A stretch of 64,000 nt of DNA from Mariniblastus sp. (GCA_022447555.1 JAKVBF010000019.1:1-64000), one strand, 5' to 3'; shown: positions 17,990 to 27,664, numbered from the stretch's first letter. The notes: generated by a model not told the origin, from the letters alone. Numbers and translations are program-made.

Positions 17990-18199
17990 CGATAAACAAA
18001 GAGCGGGTTTTTAATGAAGCGGCGGCCAGTTACGTCCGTTCTTTTGAACTGATGATGGTTCGCCTGTGCTTCGATTTCTTACCTGTTACAACGTTGTTTC
18101 GTTCACGGTCCCATTAGGGTCCAAATCGTTTTGGTTTAGGTAAGCAACATCTATTTAATTTTTCCTTTTATCGCCAGCGTTCTGTTCGCTTTTGCTGCA

Positions 18200-19039
18200 T
18201 TGTTTCTCAATCGGGCCACCCATTCGGGGACGTCCATTTGGTCTTCAATTTTTTTGGCAAACGTTTTGGCAGCCCTGTTGTTTTCAGGTTTTTGGTTCAT
18301 GGGCGGAGGGATACCCACATGGACCAAACTCTGGCAGCCGATGGTGGTGGCAGTTTTTTACATTGCAGGACAATGCGCGATTTTGGCAGCAGTCAGTTTA
18401 GGAGATGTTTCAGTCGCGACACCGATTGCGAGTGCCAAGGTGATCATCGTCTCTTTTTTGTTGGTGGTGTTCGGCAGTGAATTGCCCACCTCCACCACTT
18501 GGGCGGCCGCTTTTTTGGCGACCGCGGGGGTGGTATTGATCAATTATGTGGTCCCCTCAAAGGATCGGAAAAAAGTGTTCACGACGGTTGTTTTGGCGTT
18601 GGTCGGAGCGTTTCTTTTTGCTTGTTTTGATATCAGCATTCAAACCTGGGCACCGGGTTGGGGGACAGGCAGGTTTGTCCCAGTCTCTTATTGGTTCGTC
18701 GGATTTTTTTCTTTAGGTCTGCTCCCTTGGGTGGATTCACCCAAGAGGTTATCGAGGGACGGCCGAGCTTGGAAGAGTTTGTTGATCGGTTCGGTCTTGG
18801 TTGCCGTCCAGGCCATGTTTTTAGTCTACGCGATTTCTCAACATGGCGACGCTGCTCGGATCAATGTGATCTACAGTCTACGTGGATTATGGGGTGTCCT
18901 GTTTGCCTGGATGTTGTCAGGCTGGTTCGGCGGTGGCGAGCGTAGCACCGCTTCGAAAATCATGCTCGCTCGGATGGGTGGCGCCTTGCTGTTGGTATTG
19001 GCGGTGGTGTTGACCGTCATGGAAACCCAGAATCTCTGA
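18200..19039 (+). CDS. DMT-superfamily (EamA-like) transporter
   Basis: A polytopic membrane protein with at least eight hydrophobic helices and the EamA pattern of paired repeats, for example GQCAILAAVSLGDVSVATPI followed by VVLINYV. The start is uncertain. The coordinates use a TTG, but the frame stays open upstream to 18140 and the skipped part reads as a transmembrane helix (LIFPFIASVLFAFAALFLN), expected as helix 1. No ATG, GTG or TTG precedes that helix; the only candidates are ATC at 18149 with AGG 8 nt upstream, ATT at 18158, and CTG at 18182. Such transporters export or import small metabolites; the substrate is unknown. Confidence 0.75.
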   Translation: MFLNRATHSGTSIWSSIFLANVLAALLFSGFWFMGGGIPTWTKLWQPMVVAVFYIAGQCAILAAVSLGDVSVATPIASAKVIIVSFLLVVFGSELPTSTTWAAAFLATAGVVLINYVVPSKDRKKVFTTVVLALVGAFLFACFDISIQTWAPGWGTGRFVPVSYWFVGFFSLGLLPWVDSPKRLSRDGRAWKSLLIGSVLVAVQAMFLVYAISQHGDAARINVIYSLRGLWGVLFAWMLSGWFGGGERSTASKIMLARMGGALLLVLAVVLTVMETQNL

Positions 19040-19072
19040 CTGACAAAGGGTGAAGGAATCGGTGGGTGCCTC

Positions 19073-20863
19073 CTACTTACGGCGGACGTAGAGATAATAG
19101 GCGCCGTGTTCTATTCCTTCAGCATCTAGGAAAGAGGCACTCAGTTGGTTGGGGCCGGTTGGGAGCTCCATTTGAAAGATGACGCTTTTTGCGTCGTTGG
19201 GAATGGGTCGCTCTTCGGTCAGACTTCCAATTTGGACCCGGGCCTTGACCGGTTGGATTGCGGATCCAGGTGTTTCGCGGAAGGCTCTGGCACCAGGAAC
19301 TCCAGGACCGGCGGGCAATGCAGAATGAATGGATTGGTCGATTTCTTTTGGCCAGCGGCGCAGTTCGAGTTCGTAGGCCCCGGGGGACACAACATTGACG
19401 TTCCAAAAGCCTGTGTTGCCTGGACCATTCAGAGCTTTACGAACCATGGATTGATTCCATGGGGTGGAGCTGGTGGTGATCCAGTCGTGGGAAGTGAGTC
19501 GAGCGGGATTCTCGCCTGGGTGTCCGAGGTAGATCTGAGTCGCGTCGTCAAAAGTCGGCTCTATTTCGGCCCACCAATTTTCATAGAAGGTAACGAGTCG
19601 ATCAACGATTTTGGGATGTTGATCCGCGATATTGCGGGTTTGTCCAGGGTCGGCTTTGATGTCAAAAAGTTCCTTGCCATTGACCAGTCTCCATCGGTTC
19701 GTCATGACGGATGACTTGCGACATTTGATTGGGTCTTTCACCCGTTGCGAATCCGTGACTAAGATGCGATCCGGCCAGTTTTCCGTTGTGTTTTTTAAAA
19801 GACCCGCCAGGCTGCGACCATCAAACTTAATTTCGGCAGGTTGAGGTAAACCGCATAGATCTAAGAGCGTCGGCAGGACATCGACGTGGGCTGTGATCGG
19901 TGTGACGTCTCGTCCGCCCATTAAATGACCTTCGGGCCAATGAACAAAAAATGGGACACGATGGCCGCCATCATACTCGCTTCCCTTCTGACCTCGCATT
20001 CCCGCGTTGAAGACCTTTCGTCCACTTGATGTTCCATTGTCGGTGGTGAAGATGAAGATGGTGTTTTGGGCCAAACCCTGTTGGTCCAAGAATTGTCGCA
20101 TTTTACCGACATTGTCATCAATATTGGCGATCATGCCGAAGAAATTAGCCACGTTTGTGTTCTGGTTGTTGTAGGGCGCGCTGAACGCTTTTGGACTGTG
20201 CATGGGGCCATGGGGTGCATTGGTTGAGATGTATGCTAGGAATGGTTTTCCGAGAGCCTTTTGCGTCGAAATGAATTGCTTGGCGTAGTCAAAAAACACA
20301 TCCGTGCAAAAACCCTTGGCGGGTTCGACTTGGCCATTGTGCCAATAGCTGCCGTCAAAGTACGCGTTGTCCCAGTAGTCGGGTGTTTGACCGACGCCAC
20401 CCCCACCATGACGGAGAACTTCGGTGTACCCCCGGTCCTCGGGCCGGAATGGGTAATTGTCTCCGAGATGCCATTTTCCGAACATCCCGGTCTCATAGCC
20501 GGCGTCCTGAAACATTTGTCCCATCGTGACTTCGTTTTCTCGCAACATCGAACGACCCATGATCGTATGCCATACGCCAGTCCGATTCGTCCAATGCCCC
20601 GTTAGTAGTGCGGCGCGAGTAGGCGAGCAAGTTGGTGACACGTGGTAATCGGACAGGCGCACGCTATCTCGATACAACTCGTCAAGATGGGGAGTCTTTA
20701 GAACCGGGTTGCCAAGGCATGAAAGATCACCGTACCCTTGATCGTCGGTGATGACGACCACGACATTGGGGCGTTTGGACTCTTGGGCCTCGAGCGGCAC
20801 GACCGGTGGATACAGCAAACCGGTTGAAAGAATGAGTGCAAGGATGGGGATCATGCGTTTCAT
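19073..20863 (-). CDS. Secreted sulfatase
   Basis: A 596-residue type I sulfatase. A signal peptide (residues 1-26, ending EA) leads to NVVVVITDDQGYGDLSCLG with the calcium-binding DD pair. The formylglycine motif C79-S-P-T-R is followed by AALLTG. FGKWHLGDNYPF, FTTDNGT and GSEYDGGHRVPFFVHWP complete the active-site set. The last 130 residues form an extra beta-rich C-terminal domain beyond the usual sulfatase core. GAGG lies 8 nt before the ATG. It is 100 bp downstream of the aldo/keto reductase gene on the same strand and is probably the last gene of the uronate operon, which suggests the target is a sulfated uronate-containing glycan (inference). Confidence 0.93.
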   Translation of the reverse strand: MKRMIPILALILSTGLLYPPVVPLEAQESKRPNVVVVITDDQGYGDLSCLGNPVLKTPHLDELYRDSVRLSDYHVSPTCSPTRAALLTGHWTNRTGVWHTIMGRSMLRENEVTMGQMFQDAGYETGMFGKWHLGDNYPFRPEDRGYTEVLRHGGGGVGQTPDYWDNAYFDGSYWHNGQVEPAKGFCTDVFFDYAKQFISTQKALGKPFLAYISTNAPHGPMHSPKAFSAPYNNQNTNVANFFGMIANIDDNVGKMRQFLDQQGLAQNTIFIFTTDNGTSSGRKVFNAGMRGQKGSEYDGGHRVPFFVHWPEGHLMGGRDVTPITAHVDVLPTLLDLCGLPQPAEIKFDGRSLAGLLKNTTENWPDRILVTDSQRVKDPIKCRKSSVMTNRWRLVNGKELFDIKADPGQTRNIADQHPKIVDRLVTFYENWWAEIEPTFDDATQIYLGHPGENPARLTSHDWITTSSTPWNQSMVRKALNGPGNTGFWNVNVVSPGAYELELRRWPKEIDQSIHSALPAGPGVPGARAFRETPGSAIQPVKARVQIGSLTEERPIPNDAKSVIFQMELPTGPNQLSASFLDAEGIEHGAYYLYVRRK

Positions 20864-20963
20864 CGTGGAAACCTCGAGCTTTGGATGCAGGTGCGGGCTG
20901 GCGGATGCGGAGAATGAAATGGAATGGCGATCCTGAATCTGCGTTGTCCGCAGAATAGTAAGT

Positions 20964-21911
20964 CTAGTCTATTTTTGGTGTGTCGTTGTTTTGAGGCAAG
21001 CCTTCGATGTAAAACCAGTTGTGAATCGGTTGCAAGATTTTGAGAACCTCCTCTAGTAACGCCTGGTCGATGGGTTCTTGAATCCATTCACACCACTGAG
21101 CGACGCGGTCGGGATTGGCAGACCCTGTAATGCATGTGGAAAATGCGGGATTTTGAATGGAGTACTGTAATGCCAGTTTGGCGATATCGCTGCCCGCCTC
21201 GCGACACGCGTCGGCCGCTTGTTGACATCGGGCCCGAACGTCTGGCGTTGCTTTGTGCCATACGGGAAGTTCTGCCTCGGTCAACAGACGTGCACTGAAG
21301 GGGGCCGCGTTCATGATGCCGACCCCTTTGGATTGAAGCCAGGGTACTTCGTCAGCCAGCATGGTGTTTTGCAAAGTATAATGGTTGTATGAAAGGATCA
21401 GGTCCAGATCTACTTGGCTGAGAATTTCGCGAAACATCTTCATTGGGTAACCCGATACGCCGATATAGCGTGCCTTGCCCTGCTGTTGGATCTTGCGAAG
21501 TGCTGGAATGGTTTCGTCGATTAATTGATTGAGTTCAACAAATTCTGGATCGTGGCACAATACGATATCGAGGTGATCCGTTCGCATTCGTTCCAGACTG
21601 ATGTCTACGCTTTCCGCCACACGCTTGGCAGAAAAATCGAAATGGTTTGGCGCGTAACGGCCCAATTTTGTGCATAGGTGGTAAGCATCTCGTGGGACAT
21701 CCTGCAGTGCGTATCCCAGTAGGACTTCGGACTGGCCTCGGCCATAATAAGGGGACGTATCGACCAGATTCATGCCACAATCCAGTGCGGTACGAACGCT
21801 GTTTAGCGCCTCCGTCACATCAACGTTGCGGAACTCGGCACCCATTGAAGAAGCTCCAAAACCCAGGGTTGTCAATTCCAAGTCGGTGTTACCCAGTTTT
21901 CGTTTTTCCAT
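20964..21911 (-). CDS. Aldo/keto reductase, aldose dehydrogenase-like
   Basis: A 315-residue TIM-barrel oxidoreductase. The catalytic tetrad residues are visible as D51 (NLVDTSPYYG), Y56, K82 (CTKLGRY) and the His in LCHDPEF. Its closest known relatives by motif are the L-fucose/L-galactose (D-threo-aldose) dehydrogenases, which share GFGASSMG and HFDFSAKRVAESVDISLERM. It should interconvert an aldose and a lactone or alcohol with NAD(P). It follows the KDG kinase gene by 43 bp in the uronate operon, so it probably handles a sugar released from the same polymer. The sugar itself is inferred. Confidence 0.9.
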   Translation of the reverse strand: MEKRKLGNTDLELTTLGFGASSMGAEFRNVDVTEALNSVRTALDCGMNLVDTSPYYGRGQSEVLLGYALQDVPRDAYHLCTKLGRYAPNHFDFSAKRVAESVDISLERMRTDHLDIVLCHDPEFVELNQLIDETIPALRKIQQQGKARYIGVSGYPMKMFREILSQVDLDLILSYNHYTLQNTMLADEVPWLQSKGVGIMNAAPFSARLLTEAELPVWHKATPDVRARCQQAADACREAGSDIAKLALQYSIQNPAFSTCITGSANPDRVAQWCEWIQEPIDQALLEEVLKILQPIHNWFYIEGLPQNNDTPKID

Positions 21912-21954
21912 CGATCTTCATTTTCTCTAATTGGTTGTTGGGTTTGGGAACGAC

Positions 21955-23049
21955 TTATCGTTTGACTCTTGCCGATTGACCCGACATTAAGGCTTCGACC
22001 TCCGCTAAATTGGCCATCGAAGTATCACCGGGTGTCGTCATTGCCAGGGCACCATGGGCCGCACCGTAATCAACGGCTCGTTGGGGCCCCTGGCCGGTAA
22101 GCAGCCCGTAAATCAAACCGGATGCGAAGCTGTCGCCTCCGCCAACTCGGTCTAGGATCTCCAGTTGTGGCCGGTTCCCGGAAACGTACATTTCACCACC
22201 CTGCCAACACAAGGCCTTCCAGTCATTGACGGTGGCTGTATGAACGGTGCGCATCGTGGTGGCGATCACTTGCAACGTGGGGAACTCCCGAGTCGCTTGT
22301 TGGATCATGGACTGGAAACCTTCGATCGGAAGGCTTTTCATTTGGGCGTCGACACCTGAAACTTGCAAACCGAGGCAAGCTGTGAAGTCTTCTTCGTTGC
22401 CAATCATGACGTCTACCAGAGGTGCAATTTTTCGGTTTAGTCGTTGGCAATTGTCTTGACCGCCAAAAGCATTCCATAACGAGGCGCGGTAATTGAGGTC
22501 GTAAGAGGTGATGGTTCCGTATTTTCGGGCCGAGGTGAGGGCTTCCTCAATCACCTGCGGGGTCGTATCCGAAAGACCTGCAAAGATTCCACCCGTGTGG
22601 AACCAGCGAACGCCCTGCTCCCCAAAGATATGATCCCAATCGATGTCGCCAGGCTTCAATTGCGATGCCGCCGTATGGCCGCGATCGGAGTTGCCCAGTG
22701 CGGAGCGTACCCCGAAGCCGCGTTCGGTAAAATTCAGCCCATTCCGAGAGGCCCTTCCGACGCCATCGTAGGCAACCCACTGAACGTGGGTCAGGTCCAC
22801 GCCTCCGGTCAACATGAGATTTTCAAGTAAACGCCCTACCTCATTGTCGGCGAATGCTGAGACCAGAGCTGCCCGCATTCCGAAACACCGTTTTAATCCG
22901 CGGGCCACATTGTATTCGCCACCGCCCTCCCACGCGGTAAAATGCCGACTGGTTCGGATGCGCCCCTCACCGGGGTCCAGTCGAAGCATGACTTCACCCA
23001 AAGAAAGAATGTCAAATTGGCAAGCCTCGGTAGGTTTAATCTCGATCAT
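21955..23049 (-). CDS. kdgK: 2-keto-3-deoxygluconate kinase (PfkB family)
   Basis: A 364-residue PfkB-type sugar kinase. The N-terminal LSLGEVMLRLDPGEGRI and EGGGEYNVARGL are typical of KDG kinases, and the anion hole/catalytic base is GGGD (303-306, D306) in DRVGGGDSFASGL. It phosphorylates 2-keto-3-deoxygluconate to KDPG, the substrate of the aldolase encoded just upstream. Its start overlaps the end of the KDPG aldolase gene by 14 nt, a sign of translational coupling. The assignment rests on motif and context together. Confidence 0.92.
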   Translation of the reverse strand: MIEIKPTEACQFDILSLGEVMLRLDPGEGRIRTSRHFTAWEGGGEYNVARGLKRCFGMRAALVSAFADNEVGRLLENLMLTGGVDLTHVQWVAYDGVGRASRNGLNFTERGFGVRSALGNSDRGHTAASQLKPGDIDWDHIFGEQGVRWFHTGGIFAGLSDTTPQVIEEALTSARKYGTITSYDLNYRASLWNAFGGQDNCQRLNRKIAPLVDVMIGNEEDFTACLGLQVSGVDAQMKSLPIEGFQSMIQQATREFPTLQVIATTMRTVHTATVNDWKALCWQGGEMYVSGNRPQLEILDRVGGGDSFASGLIYGLLTGQGPQRAVDYGAAHGALAMTTPGDTSMANLAEVEALMSGQSARVKR

Positions 23050-23668
23050 CTTGGCTCTTTATTAAATGTATCGCGGATGCGGTGAGTTCAATGACTTTCG
23101 TGAAATTTCCGTCTGCATAAAGCGCAGGTTGGACCATCCAGCTTCCACCGATAGCAAACGTACAGTCCATTGCAAGATAATCACGTGCGTTGGCGGGTTT
23201 GATGCCACCCGTTGGGAGGAACTTCATTTCGTGGAATGGCGCGGCGAGAGCTTTTAAGGCAGGAACGCCGCCAGATGCTTCGGCCGGAAAGAATTTAACA
23301 TGCCTTAATCCGAGATTAAATGCCTTTTGGATTTCCGTGGCCGAGCTCACTCCGGGATACACAGCAATGTTCTTTTTTTGACAATACTTGACCACTTCGG
23401 AATCGAGGCCCGGCGAGACAACAAATTGAGCTCCTGCCTCGATGCTTGCCGCGGCTTGATTCACGTTCAGCACGGTGCCCGCTCCGATAAGGATGTCGCC
23501 TCGGCGAGCTAGCGTAGCGATCGATTGAAGGGCGTCTTGGGTGCGGAGAGTGATCTCGGCTACGGGTAAGCCGCCTTCAACGAGGGCACTCGCCAGTGGA
23601 TCGGAGTGGTCGAGCGTCTCAATCTTAACGACAGGGACCAGCCCATATTGCGATAATTTATGTTCCAT
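23036..23668 (-). CDS. eda: KDPG / 4-hydroxy-2-oxoglutarate aldolase
   Basis: A 210-residue class I aldolase of the Eda family. The order of motifs is standard: VPVVKIE, then VAEITLRT with the catalytic Glu, IGAGTVLN, VVSPG, and VKFFPAEASGG, whose K124 forms the Schiff base. It cleaves KDPG to pyruvate and glyceraldehyde 3-phosphate, ending the uronate route. It lies 14 bp downstream of the tagaturonate reductase gene and overlaps the kinase gene by 14 nt. Confidence 0.95.
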   Translation of the reverse strand: MEHKLSQYGLVPVVKIETLDHSDPLASALVEGGLPVAEITLRTQDALQSIATLARRGDILIGAGTVLNVNQAAASIEAGAQFVVSPGLDSEVVKYCQKKNIAVYPGVSSATEIQKAFNLGLRHVKFFPAEASGGVPALKALAAPFHEMKFLPTGGIKPANARDYLAMDCTFAIGGSWMVQPALYADGNFTKVIELTASAIHLIKSQDDRD

Positions 23669-23682
23669 GATGTTTTAGGGGT

Positions 23683-24813
23683 CTAGATGCGGTTCGCTTG
23701 GGTCAGTACTTCGGTGAGCTTGTCAGGGCGCCTTCCGAACGCGGAGTAAAACTCGTCCGCGGTGGGTTGAATTCGGATTGCTAGTTTTGTTTCATGACCG
23801 TTGGCGATATCGGCCAATCGATGTTCAAAAAAAGGATTCTCAAAACGTTCCATCACATCTGCAGCGAATTGATTTTCGGAGAGGCCCTGGTGCTCGAGGG
23901 TGGGTAAGATTTCCTCCGTCAATAATTGATCCAACCATTCTCGCGATGAGGCCGTTTGAACGCACTCCAAGACGGTAGCCATCCCCATGGGTAGGAATTT
24001 GGCCACCATTGCCGTGTGCAGGCCGTTCAGGATTCGGACCTTTCTCAAAAAGAACGGGGAAAGGTCGTCGGTCCATTGGATCATTGCGTCGTCTGGGAGG
24101 ATCCTTTGGTCGCCTCCGTCCTGCTCAATGGCAAGCATCCGAAACGGCTCACCGACGACTGCGAGTGGATCGTCTCCTGACCACGGTGTGGGAGATGATG
24201 GGCTGACAACGATCCTATCGACTAAATTATTAAGCCAACGGTTTTCTGAGCCGAGCCAGTTCCGAAATTCTGGTTGCTGGGTTACTGTCCATTGTGCGGT
24301 TTGCTCGAGTACTAATCGATGAAGGCAACTGCCATTTTGTTCAACTAATTCAAGTGGTAAAAGGGTCACACCCGGCAGGCCGGCGCAATAGCGGTGCCAT
24401 AGTAACAAACCGATCTTTGCTGGGAATGAATGAGGGCAGGTGCCCGGTAAACCGGACTCTTCGTCTCGTTTATCGAGCTGGAGGCCTTCTGCCGTTGTGT
24501 TGGAAACTACCAATGTCAATTCGGGTTTCAAAGCTTCTTCGACCAATTCCGACCATTGAGTATTCGCATCCAACGCTTGGTTGATCGTCTGGACCTGTTC
24601 GAATTCATCAATGATTCGGCCCGATTTTAAGCCTCGCGTCCAAACATGGTAATTCCCACCCTGCTGGTTGATGCGTTGAGCGCCGTCGGCTTGGGGCCGG
24701 GACTGGACAACGGTGATGGACCGATCCGTCGGAGCGATGGGTGAGAAAAAGCCACGCAAGAAGCGGCCCGTGCCAAATTGGAGAATTTTCAAAGTGTGAC
24801 TCCCGTTTTCCAT
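23683..24813 (-). CDS. uxaB: Tagaturonate reductase-like protein (mannitol dehydrogenase family)
   Basis: A 376-residue protein of the long-chain mannitol dehydrogenase family. It shows the nucleotide-binding LKILQFGTGRFLRGF at the N-terminus, VVSNTTAEG, LLPLELVEQNG and the catalytic K-x4-N-x2-H signature (K258, N263, H266). The family includes UxaB, which reduces tagaturonate to altronate with NADH. It is shorter than the roughly 480 residues of E. coli UxaB. Its first codons overlap the altronate dehydratase gene by 25 nt. A TTG at 24792 with GGAG upstream and a TTGA overlap with the stop is a good alternative start, giving MKILQFG. Context with UxaA, Eda and KdgK supports the role. Confidence 0.85.
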   Translation of the reverse strand: MENGSHTLKILQFGTGRFLRGFFSPIAPTDRSITVVQSRPQADGAQRINQQGGNYHVWTRGLKSGRIIDEFEQVQTINQALDANTQWSELVEEALKPELTLVVSNTTAEGLQLDKRDEESGLPGTCPHSFPAKIGLLLWHRYCAGLPGVTLLPLELVEQNGSCLHRLVLEQTAQWTVTQQPEFRNWLGSENRWLNNLVDRIVVSPSSPTPWSGDDPLAVVGEPFRMLAIEQDGGDQRILPDDAMIQWTDDLSPFFLRKVRILNGLHTAMVAKFLPMGMATVLECVQTASSREWLDQLLTEEILPTLEHQGLSENQFAADVMERFENPFFEHRLADIANGHETKLAIRIQPTADEFYSAFGRRPDKLTEVLTQANRI

Positions 24814-26282
24814 ATGGCAATCTCACGGTAACCGTTCAGCTCGTTACGCGCCTGAAGGTCTCCTGAACTTACTTGAATCACCAATTCGAATAACTGTTCC
24901 GACAACTCATCGAGGGAAACCCCTTTACTGATTAACTGACCGGCGTCGAAATCAATCCACGATGGCTTTCGTGATTGAAGATCACTGTTGGTGGCAATTT
25001 TGAGTGTTGGGGCGGGTCCACCTAACGGGGTTCCTCGCCCAGTCGTGAAAAGAACGATGTTCGCCCCGGCGCAAGTCAATGCCGTGGTCGAGACGCCATC
25101 ATTCCCTGGCCCGTTGATCAGGGCAATTCCACCCAGCCCCGGATCGGCCACTCCTCCGTAGGGAACGATCTGCTTTATCAAAGATTGTGTTCCCCCTTTT
25201 TGGACGCAACCTAGCGATTTCTCTTCTAGCGTGGTGATGCCACCATCTTTATTGCCCGGCGAAGGATTTTCACTTATTGGCTGGGCGTGGGCTCGGAAGT
25301 AATCTTTGAATTCATTGACCATTTCCCCCAGTTCTTTATGTATCTGGGACGTTGCACAGCGAGATAAAAGCAACGACTCAGCGCCAAACATTTCCGGAAC
25401 CTCAGTTAACAAAACCGTTCCACCCATCTGAGCGTGTTTGTCAGCCAAGCGGCCAAGAAGTGGGTTGGCAGTGATACCACTAAATCCATCACTCCCTCCG
25501 CATTTCATTCCCAAAATCAAACGACTGGAATCAACGGACGTGCGATATTGTAGATCGATCGTTGCTGCCAACTCTCGCAACGCATCCAAGCCATCTTCCA
25601 TCTCATCTTGAACATCTTGCGTGTTAAAAAATCGGACCGTTTTCATCTTGTCCGGATGGACCGATTTGAGTTGGGATTCCATCCGGTTGTTTTCACATCC
25701 CAACCCCAGAACCAAAACACCTGCTGCGTGTGGATGGTTCACCAATCCAGCTAAAATCTTTTGGGTGGCGTCTAGGTCGTCGCCAAGTTGAGAACATCCA
25801 TAGGGGTGGGGAAACGCATGGAAACCGTCCACTTGTTTGAATTCGGGTAGGAGTAATTGATTGCCACGTTCTGCAAGTCGATTGGCGGTTTGGTTGACGC
25901 AAGCTACCGTGTTGATGATCCATATTTCATTTCGAATGGCGACACGACCGGCGGAACGTTGGTAGCCATGGAACGAAACCGGATCGGTCGTCCGAACGGT
26001 AATGTTGGGTTCGGCCCATTCTTGGTAGTCCACCTGCCCGAGGGCCGTTGCGAGGTTGTGATCGTGAATATGGTGCCCAGCAGGAATATCGATCTGAGCG
26101 ATTCCAATGGGCAGCCCATATTTAATGATCGACTGGCCGGGTGATATATTGCAGGTTGCATATTTGTGACCAGCTGGAATCGCTTGCTGGATACACAGAT
26201 CCCCGACCTGCGAGCCCGATGGTAACGCTTCGAGCGCGACGGCAACATTGTCGTTGGGATTTAAAGTTACGGTTTGGCGCAC
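24789..26282 (-). CDS. uxaA: Altronate dehydratase
   Basis: A 497-residue protein with both parts of UxaA. The N-terminal SAF domain (about residues 1-90) includes IPAGHKYATCNISPGQSIIKYG and AGHHIHDHN. The main catalytic part contains NEIWIINTVACVNQTA, AFPHPYGCSQLGDD, VLGLGCENN, LGMKCGGSDGFSGITANP and FTTGRGTPLGGP. It dehydrates D-altronate to 2-keto-3-deoxygluconate with a bound metal. The start is a GTG. It is the first gene of the five- or six-gene minus-strand operon ending near 19073 or 20964. Uronate isomerase (UxaC) is not present in the window, so galacturonate entry must be supplied elsewhere. Confidence 0.95.
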   Translation of the reverse strand: MRQTVTLNPNDNVAVALEALPSGSQVGDLCIQQAIPAGHKYATCNISPGQSIIKYGLPIGIAQIDIPAGHHIHDHNLATALGQVDYQEWAEPNITVRTTDPVSFHGYQRSAGRVAIRNEIWIINTVACVNQTANRLAERGNQLLLPEFKQVDGFHAFPHPYGCSQLGDDLDATQKILAGLVNHPHAAGVLVLGLGCENNRMESQLKSVHPDKMKTVRFFNTQDVQDEMEDGLDALRELAATIDLQYRTSVDSSRLILGMKCGGSDGFSGITANPLLGRLADKHAQMGGTVLLTEVPEMFGAESLLLSRCATSQIHKELGEMVNEFKDYFRAHAQPISENPSPGNKDGGITTLEEKSLGCVQKGGTQSLIKQIVPYGGVADPGLGGIALINGPGNDGVSTTALTCAGANIVLFTTGRGTPLGGPAPTLKIATNSDLQSRKPSWIDFDAGQLISKGVSLDELSEQLFELVIQVSSGDLQARNELNGYREIAIWKTGVTL

Positions 26283-26558
26283 TATTAAAACATTCTGGTT
26301 TGGCGAACACGATTAGTTGTCATTCATCTTAGCCGAACGAGATGGTTTGTAGAGCATATTAGATTGGTCAAATTTAAATTCTCTTCGTGGTTGGGGCTTC
26401 AGGCGTAAGTTGCTTGGTGTATTGATACGGATTCGGTTGAATTTGCTCGTTTGGCAAGGCAAAAAAAAGAGGGTAGCTGGGGGATGTTCCGGCTCGTTTT
26501 TTAACGCGTGTCCGTTAGAATCTGAAAATCAAAACTTTTCCTGCTTGTAGAAAACATA

Positions 26559-27590
26559 GTGAAAGCAATACGACTTAAAGAACCTCGTGCCTTTGAAATC
26601 ATCGAAGTCCCTGATCCGGGTGAACCGGGTCCTGGAATGGTGTTGGTGAAAACCCATCGGATGGGCATTTGTGGTACCGACTACGGCGGTTTTTTGGGGA
26701 AAATGCCGTTTTTTAAATATCCCCGCATTCCCGGTCACGAACTAGGTGTGGAAGTCCTTTCCGTTGGCGAGGGGGTCTCGAACGTGGTTCCAGGTGATCG
26801 ATGTAGTGTCGAGCCTTATATGAACTGCGGTACATGCTTCGCCTGCCGGACCGGACATCCAAATTGTTGCGATTCTCTCGAGGTCATCGGCGTGATGATC
26901 GATGGTGGTTTGCGTGAGCGATTCATGATCCGTGCGGATAAACTTCACCCATCCGACCAGCTGTCCTATGAGCAGTTAAGCTTGGTTGAGACTTTGGCGA
27001 TAGGGTGTCATGCAACCGATCGGGCAATGCCAGGGCCAGGTGATCATGTTTTGGTGATCGGGGCCGGCCCCATCGGGCTGGCGACGATTGAATTCACACG
27101 TTTGACCGGCGCTCGTTTGACGGTGATGGATATGGTCCCGTCGCGGCTCGATTTCTGCACGAAAACATACGGTGTTGAAAACACCGTCTTGTTCCAAGGT
27201 GATGGATCCGAAGTCGAACAGATGCGCGCGTTTACCGAGGGCGATTTGTACTCAGTGGTAACGGATGCGACGGGTAACCACCAATCGATGGCCAATGCGC
27301 TGCAATATTTGGCGCCCACTGGGCAGTTGGTTTTTGTGGGTATCTCGACTCAGGAAATAAGCTTTCCACACCCGGTCATGCATCGGCCCGAAGCGACCAT
27401 CAAGGCATCTCGTAATGCTTTGCCAAGCGATTTTACCAGAATCATTGATCTCATCTCCGATGGGACGATTGACACGAATCCATGGATCACTCATCGAACT
27501 ACATTTGGCGAGGTGATTGAGGAATTTGAGGAATTTACCCGTCCCGAATCGGGCGTGATCAAGGCCGTTATTGATGTTACAGCAACATAA
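26559..27590 (+). CDS. Zinc-binding alcohol/sugar-acid dehydrogenase (MDR family)
   Basis: A 343-residue medium-chain dehydrogenase. Catalytic zinc ligands are C38 (GICGTD) and H60-E61 (IPGHELG); the structural zinc is held by C90, C93, C96 and C104 (NCGTCFACRTGHPNCC). The NAD site is VIGAGPIGL at 167-174. The pattern is close to L-galactonate, L-gulonate or threonine/sorbitol dehydrogenases. GTG at 26559 is the start. It is divergent from uxaA across a 276-bp gap, and an isomerase gene follows by 74 bp, so it probably oxidises a sugar acid or polyol from the same substrate (inference). Confidence 0.9.
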   Translation: MKAIRLKEPRAFEIIEVPDPGEPGPGMVLVKTHRMGICGTDYGGFLGKMPFFKYPRIPGHELGVEVLSVGEGVSNVVPGDRCSVEPYMNCGTCFACRTGHPNCCDSLEVIGVMIDGGLRERFMIRADKLHPSDQLSYEQLSLVETLAIGCHATDRAMPGPGDHVLVIGAGPIGLATIEFTRLTGARLTVMDMVPSRLDFCTKTYGVENTVLFQGDGSEVEQMRAFTEGDLYSVVTDATGNHQSMANALQYLAPTGQLVFVGISTQEISFPHPVMHRPEATIKASRNALPSDFTRIIDLISDGTIDTNPWITHRTTFGEVIEEFEEFTRPESGVIKAVIDVTAT

Positions 27591-27664
27591 TATATCCGGA
27601 GGGTTTGGTGGGATGCATCGGGCACCCATTCATATCGCTCGGCTATCCCACAGAAAGTGTAGTT

